This document shows positions 59,620-64,000 of a stretch of 64,000 nucleotides of DNA, piece after piece. The notes under the pieces were generated by a model. It was given only the letters and a program-made list of their open reading frames with translations, was not told the origin of the DNA and did not search any database. This DNA comes from Modestobacter marinus. GTDB taxonomy: Bacteria > Actinomycetota > Actinomycetes > Mycobacteriales > Geodermatophilaceae. The position numbers were made by a program, and so were the translations under genes. Numbering within the stretch: position 1 is the first letter of the stretch; each line of letters begins with the position of its first letter. The stretch covers positions 1 through 64,000 of the forward strand of contig NZ_JABGCH010000002.1 in NCBI RefSeq assembly GCF_019799945.1. Direction: 5' to 3'.

Positions 59620-59641
59620 GATCGGACGTCGATCGGACGTC
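59620..59641. repeat. 11-base tandem repeat upstream of box 12
   Basis: GATCGGACGTC occurs twice head to tail (59620-59630, 59631-59641) and begins a third time. Its 11-base period equals that of the SARP boxes but the sequence differs. A minus-strand frame (59690-59969) with VEVRFAIPCKHEAAALLLAA also lies nearby; it lacks a ribosome site and I do not call it. Confidence 0.6.
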
Positions 59642-59983
59642 GATCGTCGCGCGATGGGGATCGGCCCCCTCCACCGCGGTGACCGGCCCTCACCGCGGAT
59701 GTATCTGCCAGGCGCGACCGCACTCCTCCAAGACGTACGGCAACGCGCCAGGGGTGGTGCAGGGCGGTCCGGCGCGCCAGCCAGCACATCCCGCCGAGGC
59801 CGCCGTGAACGACCAGCTCAGCGGGACCGGTGAGATCCGCAGCGCGCTCAGCTGCCAGGAGGAGCGCCGCCGCCTCGTGCTTGCACGGGATCGCGAACCG
59901 CACCTCCACCGCCGGGACCCCGAGCGCTCGCCCCACCGGCGGTGGCCGTCCCGACATGCCGTCCACGTCCGGTAGGAGCTGCC

Positions 59984-60229
59984 ATGACCATCGTCCAGGA
60001 CACCCTCGGGAGCGAGATCCTCCTGGACCTGTCCGGGGTCTGCGTCGAACTCGCCGATGCCCGACGCCACCTGGCGGAACGTGACTGCGGGGTGAACCGT
60101 GCTCTGGTCGCCCAGTGCCACGCGCGGATCGATGCGCTCCTCGACCTGTTCCTCGAGGCCTCGGCGAACTGCCCGGGACACGGCAGTCCCCTGGCAGCTG
60201 GTGTCCGCCCCGCCTGCCCGACCGCCTGA
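59984..60229 (+). CDS. Small helical protein, 81 aa, unknown
   Basis: ATG 59984 has GGAG eight bases upstream. The product (TIVQDTLGSEILLDLSGVCV, NRALVAQCHARIDALLDLFL) is a leucine-rich helical protein, running convergently into the CHAT gene. No family is recognised. It may partner with the neighbouring peptidase operons. Confidence 0.6.
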   Translation: MTIVQDTLGSEILLDLSGVCVELADARRHLAERDCGVNRALVAQCHARIDALLDLFLEASANCPGHGSPLAAGVRPACPTA

Positions 60230-60256
60230 GACCGCGCATGGCCGCGATCGACGGCC

Positions 60257-62908
60257 CTAACCCGCGCCCAGGCAGATGAACGCGGCCGCGGCCGCCCACG
60301 ACACGGTGTCCTCGGGGTCCAGGTCCGCCTGGGCGGCCGCCAGCGCCTCGCACGGCGCGCGTCCAGCCCGCAGGAACTCGTGGTAGGCCCGCATGAGGGG
60401 CACCGTGGCCGCGTCGGGAACGGGAACGACCGGTGCGACGAGTGTGGCCGTTCCTCCTCCGAGGAGCGCGGCCCCGAAACCGAGGACCTCCTCACCTGCG
60501 ACCATGTGCGGCCGGCCGGTGTCGCACGCGGCGAGGACGACGTGGTGGGGCGCGCGGGTCAGCCGCTCGAGCTCGTAGACGGTCAACGGACCGTCCGCCA
60601 GCGTCACCGAGGAGAAGAGCGCGTTGTCCGACCGCACGTTCCCGTGAGCCGCCAGGTGCAGGAGGGCGGCGCCGTCCACGCAGGCTGTCACCGCCGAGGC
60701 GGTCGCCGCATGCCCCGACAGGAGCGTCGCGTGCGGATGGAGCTCTGCGACCGCGGCAGCCTCCGTCACCGCGCCGGGGAGGCCCGGACCGGCGACCACG
60801 ACGACGGACGCCTGGGCAGAGGGCGGCGGGCGCGTGACGGCCTGATGCCAGATCGTGGCCGAAGGGCTGACCGTGGTGGGCCGTCCCCGGCATGACGGCA
60901 GCAGGGACCACGGGAGGGACTGGAGAGCTCCGGTCGGCACGACGATCAGCGGGCGGTCGCCCACCTCGCGCTGCAGCGGACGGAGGAGCAGGTCGTCGAT
61001 GACGGTTGCCGCGCGGCGCAGCACGGCCGCGGCGGCCGCCTCCCGGCCGGCCCGAGCCACCCGGCGCTCGGCCAGCCGGTGCAGCGCGAACGGGACGTGC
61101 GCCAGTGTCTGCGGGACCGCATCCGCCGCTCCCAGTGCGTGGAGGCGGACTCGCCCATCGGCCACCGTCACGGCGTGGACGTGCCCGTCCACCTCGACGT
61201 ACTCGACAAGTGCAGCGTCGCCCAGGGGCGCGATCAGATCGGCCACGGACTCGCCCAGCCGCCGCGGCTGGTCTCCGGCAGCCGCGTTCAACGTCCGGCA
61301 GCGGTCACGGACGCGCCGCTCCAGCAGCACCTGGCGCTGGACGAGCGCGTCAGCGGAACGGCCCTCGGAGCGGGTCTGCTCGATCTCGGCCACGGTGGAA
61401 CGCAGATCCGCCAGGTCGCGCGCCAGTTCCGGGTTCTCCGGTGGCTGGGCGGGCCGGGTCTGCAGCGCGCTCGCCCGTCCCCGCTCGGCCCACCAGAGGG
61501 CACGCCGGGGATCGTGGTCCTCGAGCGCCATGCGCAGTCCCCACCGCGCCAGCGCACCGCGCAACACGCTCACGTGCGCTCTCAGTTCCGTGGCGCCGAG
61601 GGTCGCCTGGTGGTCCTGCACCACGCGCAGGCCGGCCCGCAGGGCCGAGAGGGCGGCGCTCCGTCGCCCGTCGGCCCGGCGGAGGAGCCCCTCAGCGAGC
61701 CATGCGCGAGCGCGGGCGTCGGCCGGGCCGGCGAACCGCGCTCGGCTGGCCATCGACAGGTGCTTCGCGGCCGTGGCGCGCCGGCCCTGGCCCAAGGCGA
61801 TCCGTCCCGCCAGGACCCTGGCCTCCAACGCCGGGATCTTCCAGCCCACCGCCGCCAGTTCGTCGGAGACGCGCGCCGCCCGTGCCGGGTCCCCCGAGTC
61901 CGGATCGGCAGCCACCACGGCCTGGAGATGGGCATACCGGGCCAGGGCCAGCGAGTTGGTCCGGCCCAGCCGGCGGAAGCCACGAATGGCCGCAATGGCG
62001 CTGTCCCCGGCCACGACGGTGTCCCCCTGGACCAGGGCCACGGTCGACAACAGCAACTGCGCCTCGGGCAGGTGGACGTTCCGCTTCTGCCGCCGGTAGG
62101 CGTCCACGGCCGCCTCGGCGGTGGCCCGCGCCTCGTCCAGGAGACGCACCGACAGCAGCACCTCCGCGCGATCCACCAACAGCGACGCCTCGACCAGCCC
62201 GTGCCGGCGGTAGCGCTCGTCCGCCGCGTCGTAGTGCCGCAAGGAGGCCGGGACGTCTCCGCGACTGGCCTTGACCCAACCGAGGTTCTGCTCGGCGAAG
62301 GCGGCCAGCAGGTCCAGATCGTGGTCGAGGCAGAGCCGGCGGGCGTCCATGAGGTCGGCCTCGGCGGCGGCGAAGGCCCGGCGGCCGGCGTGGATCAGGC
62401 TACGGTTGGACAGCGCGCGGGCGGCCCACTCGACCTCCCCGGCCTGCCGGAGCACCGGCAGGCCGCGGCGCAGCTCGTCCAGGGCGGCGTCGTCCCGACC
62501 GAGTTCCTGCAGGATCGCAGCTCGCTGGACGCGGGCCCGGGCCGCTTGCACTCCCTCCAGGTCCGGGAGCGCCGCTTCCATCTCCCTCAATGCGTGGCCG
62601 GCCTGTCCGCGCAGGACCAGGGCCGAGGCCAGGCTCATCCGTGCCTCGCCGACCGCGTGGCGTGCGCCGGCCCGCCGGCCCGCCGCCACGGCGGCACGCA
62701 GATGGGTCAGGGCGGCCTCGATCTCGCTGAGGTTCATGGCGGCGATGCCCAGGGCACGCTCCACCATGCTGACGACCTCCCAGGCACCACTGCGCCGAGC
62801 CGGTTCCAGGACGGACTCGCCGATCGCTCGTGCGTCCGTGGGCCGTAGCCGGGCCAACTGCAGCGCCCTGACCGCCGAGGCCTGCAGGTCCGCCTCGGCA
62901 GCGGCCAT
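60257..62908 (-). CDS. TPR-CHAT domain protein (caspase-like peptidase), 883 aa
   Basis: The first 500 residues are TPR-like helical repeats (EIEAALTHLRAAVAAGRRAG, ELGRDDAALDELRRGLPVLR, ALSNRSLIHAGRRAFAAAEA). The last 270 are a CHAT domain with catalytic His in ALLHLAAHGNVRSDNALFSS (near 752) and Cys in HHVVLAACDTGRPHMVAG (near 794), so the dyad is intact. CHAT proteases act in conflict systems, often activated by a partner that binds the TPR scaffold. ATG 62908 is my choice; GTG starts about 10 codons upstream are possible. It is divergent from a subtilase, 153 bases apart. Confidence 0.92.
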   Translation of the reverse strand: MAAAEADLQASAVRALQLARLRPTDARAIGESVLEPARRSGAWEVVSMVERALGIAAMNLSEIEAALTHLRAAVAAGRRAGARHAVGEARMSLASALVLRGQAGHALREMEAALPDLEGVQAARARVQRAAILQELGRDDAALDELRRGLPVLRQAGEVEWAARALSNRSLIHAGRRAFAAAEADLMDARRLCLDHDLDLLAAFAEQNLGWVKASRGDVPASLRHYDAADERYRRHGLVEASLLVDRAEVLLSVRLLDEARATAEAAVDAYRRQKRNVHLPEAQLLLSTVALVQGDTVVAGDSAIAAIRGFRRLGRTNSLALARYAHLQAVVAADPDSGDPARAARVSDELAAVGWKIPALEARVLAGRIALGQGRRATAAKHLSMASRARFAGPADARARAWLAEGLLRRADGRRSAALSALRAGLRVVQDHQATLGATELRAHVSVLRGALARWGLRMALEDHDPRRALWWAERGRASALQTRPAQPPENPELARDLADLRSTVAEIEQTRSEGRSADALVQRQVLLERRVRDRCRTLNAAAGDQPRRLGESVADLIAPLGDAALVEYVEVDGHVHAVTVADGRVRLHALGAADAVPQTLAHVPFALHRLAERRVARAGREAAAAAVLRRAATVIDDLLLRPLQREVGDRPLIVVPTGALQSLPWSLLPSCRGRPTTVSPSATIWHQAVTRPPPSAQASVVVVAGPGLPGAVTEAAAVAELHPHATLLSGHAATASAVTACVDGAALLHLAAHGNVRSDNALFSSVTLADGPLTVYELERLTRAPHHVVLAACDTGRPHMVAGEEVLGFGAALLGGGTATLVAPVVPVPDAATVPLMRAYHEFLRAGRAPCEALAAAQADLDPEDTVSWAAAAAFICLGAG

Positions 62909-63061
62909 GGTGCCCGTGGGGAGGTCACGCACGGAAGCCACACAGCGACGGTCCGCCCCCGGCCATCGCGAGTCAACGGGTTCCGACCCCGGCGGCTTCT
63001 CCCCACGCCCACGGACCGCGACACTTCCCGCACTCAACGAGAACCATCGGACGGGGAACCC

Positions 63062-64000
63062 ATGGACTCGGTCGAACCAGACAGCACGCGCGACCACGAG
63101 GACGACGGGAACCTCGTCGTGGCCCTGGAGCACGTCGGCGAGGTGCGCCGGCTGCTGGACGAACTGCAGATCGGATTCGCCGATCGGGCTCACAGCGACG
63201 ACCTGGGCCTCGCGCTCCTCCAAGTCCCCGATGTGAGCGGGGCCGCGAAGACGGTGGAGTCACAGCCCGGAGCAAGGGCGGACGCCGCGGGGGCCGATCC
63301 GTCGCACTCCGGGGACACCCCCGCCAGCGATCTGGACCGTTTCCTCCGGGGGCTGCGCGCCGTCTTCGCCGGGCGGTACGCGGGGTGGACGCCGACGCTT
63401 GGCAAGAACCGGCTGGTCGGGAACGTGGAGGGCGGCGGCGGACACATCTCGCACTCCGTCGACGACCCGGCGGCCGCGACGTGGCGACCGGAGCCGGAAC
63501 GCCGGGGGCCGGAGCCCGGTGTGGGCGTGCGGGTCGGGGTGCTGGACACCTCGATCTCCCCCCATCCGTGGCTCGCCGGCGGCTGGGTGGGTCCGGGCAC
63601 GGACCTCTTGCAGCTCCCCTCCCCGTATCCGGCTCTGGCCGGGCACGGGACCTTCGTGACGGGGCTGGTCCTGCGCCTGGCGCCCGGCTGCGTGGTGGAG
63701 TTCCGCCGGGTACTCAAGGACGACGGCACCGCGACGTCGTGGGCCGTCGCGACGAAGATCGTCGAACTCGGGCGGACCGGACTGGACGTCCTGAACCTGT
63801 CTCTGGGCTGCTTCACCGAGGACAACCAGCCGCCCTTGGCCCTGGCCACGGCGATCGACCGACTGGACCCGGACATCGTGGTCGTGGCCGCCGCCGGCAA
63901 CCACGGCGACGCCGGGGAGACCCCTTCCCGAGAGGATGCGGTCCCTCCCGAGGAGAACGGGCGTCCCCGCCTGACGGCCGCCGACCGGCGCCGACCGTCC
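63062..64000 (+). CDS. Subtilase (S8 peptidase), 5' part, runs off the window
   Basis: ATG 63062 gives an acidic N-terminus (MDSVEPDSTRDHEDDGNLVV) and a short N-domain (ALEHVGEVRRLLDELQIGFA). The catalytic domain follows: Asp in VRVGVLDTSISPHPWLAG (near 161), His in LAGHGTFVTGLVLRLAPG (near 195) and oxyanion Asn in VVVAAAGNHGDAG (near 279). The Ser motif lies beyond 64000. No signal peptide is present. Its own promoter must lie in the 153-base gap shared with the CHAT gene, where no GTGACG pair is seen. Confidence 0.88.
   Translation, partial: MDSVEPDSTRDHEDDGNLVVALEHVGEVRRLLDELQIGFADRAHSDDLGLALLQVPDVSGAAKTVESQPGARADAAGADPSHSGDTPASDLDRFLRGLRAVFAGRYAGWTPTLGKNRLVGNVEGGGGHISHSVDDPAAATWRPEPERRGPEPGVGVRVGVLDTSISPHPWLAGGWVGPGTDLLQLPSPYPALAGHGTFVTGLVLRLAPGCVVEFRRVLKDDGTATSWAVATKIVELGRTGLDVLNLSLGCFTEDNQPPLALATAIDRLDPDIVVVAAAGNHGDAGETPSREDAVPPEENGRPRLTAADRRRPS

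Noticed and set aside
59690-59969. A minus-strand gene containing VEVRFAIPCKHEAAALLLAA
   Set aside because: Composition is suggestive, but there is no ribosome site, it would overlap box 12 or need a frameshift, and it lies opposite a better-supported small gene region.
61079-62848. A 589-codon plus-strand frame opposite the CHAT gene
   Set aside because: It is a shadow of a gene whose TPR and CHAT motifs and catalytic residues are on the minus strand.
62909-63223. An upstream extension of the CHAT gene
   Set aside because: The added sequence is low quality and would cover the start of the divergent subtilase.
1-64000. tRNA, rRNA or riboswitch genes
   Set aside because: I looked for tRNA-like and rRNA-like segments by eye and saw none; intergenic gaps are mostly short and promoter-like.

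Overview
The window is very GC-rich with actinobacterial codon use: GTG and TTG starts, purine-rich ribosome sites and short 4-base gene overlaps. The gene content (several SARP/BTAD regulators, leaderless metalloproteases, DyP and animal-type haem peroxidases) suits a high-GC actinomycete. A Geodermatophilaceae-like or streptomycete-like host is my inference; there is no rRNA or marker gene to prove it.

Layout. 0-6.9 kb is a transposon graveyard: a decayed serine recombinase interrupted by an IS5-family element with a matching target duplication, plus fragments of IS110, IS256 and another transposase, and a truncated subtilase. 6.9-37.5 kb is a dense block of enzyme genes: tyrosinase, an AMIN/peptidoglycan-binding protein, SARP regulator 1, a split VioB-like pair, M14 and M43 peptidases, another zinc metalloprotease, catalase-like protein, DyP peroxidase, patatin, alpha-dioxygenase-like haem peroxidase, trypsin-like protease, alpha/beta hydrolase, a LysM protein, a PIG-L deacetylase and a repeat/dimethylformamidase-like protein. 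37.6-47.6 kb is a surface-polysaccharide block: methyltransferase, GlfT2-like transferase, flippase-like and YfhO-like membrane proteins, a GT2, and an oxidoreductase/aminotransferase/acetyltransferase trio of the kind that makes diacetamido-uronic acids. 48.4-64 kb returns to the first theme: SARP regulators 2 and 3, a decayed second haem-peroxidase copy beside a trypsin-nuclease fusion, a galactose-oxidase remnant, a lipase, a HAD-M28 fusion, an M36 metalloprotease, a TPR-CHAT protein and, running off the right edge, a subtilase.

How the parts work together. Twelve intergenic sites carry two or three heptamers close to GTGACGS at an exact 11-base period. In all twelve the last heptamer ends 8 bases before the position expected for a -10 hexamer; that hexamer is a convincing match in about eight. 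This is the known operator architecture of SARP/BTAD activators. The boxes precede the tyrosinase, AMIN, SARP1, VioB-like, M43/M14, metalloprotease, catalase/DyP/haem-peroxidase, LysM and M36 operons, and even the truncated subtilase. I therefore infer one SARP-controlled regulon. Almost none of its proteases and oxidases has a visible signal peptide, although most belong to families that are usually secreted. How, or whether, they leave the cell is the main open question.
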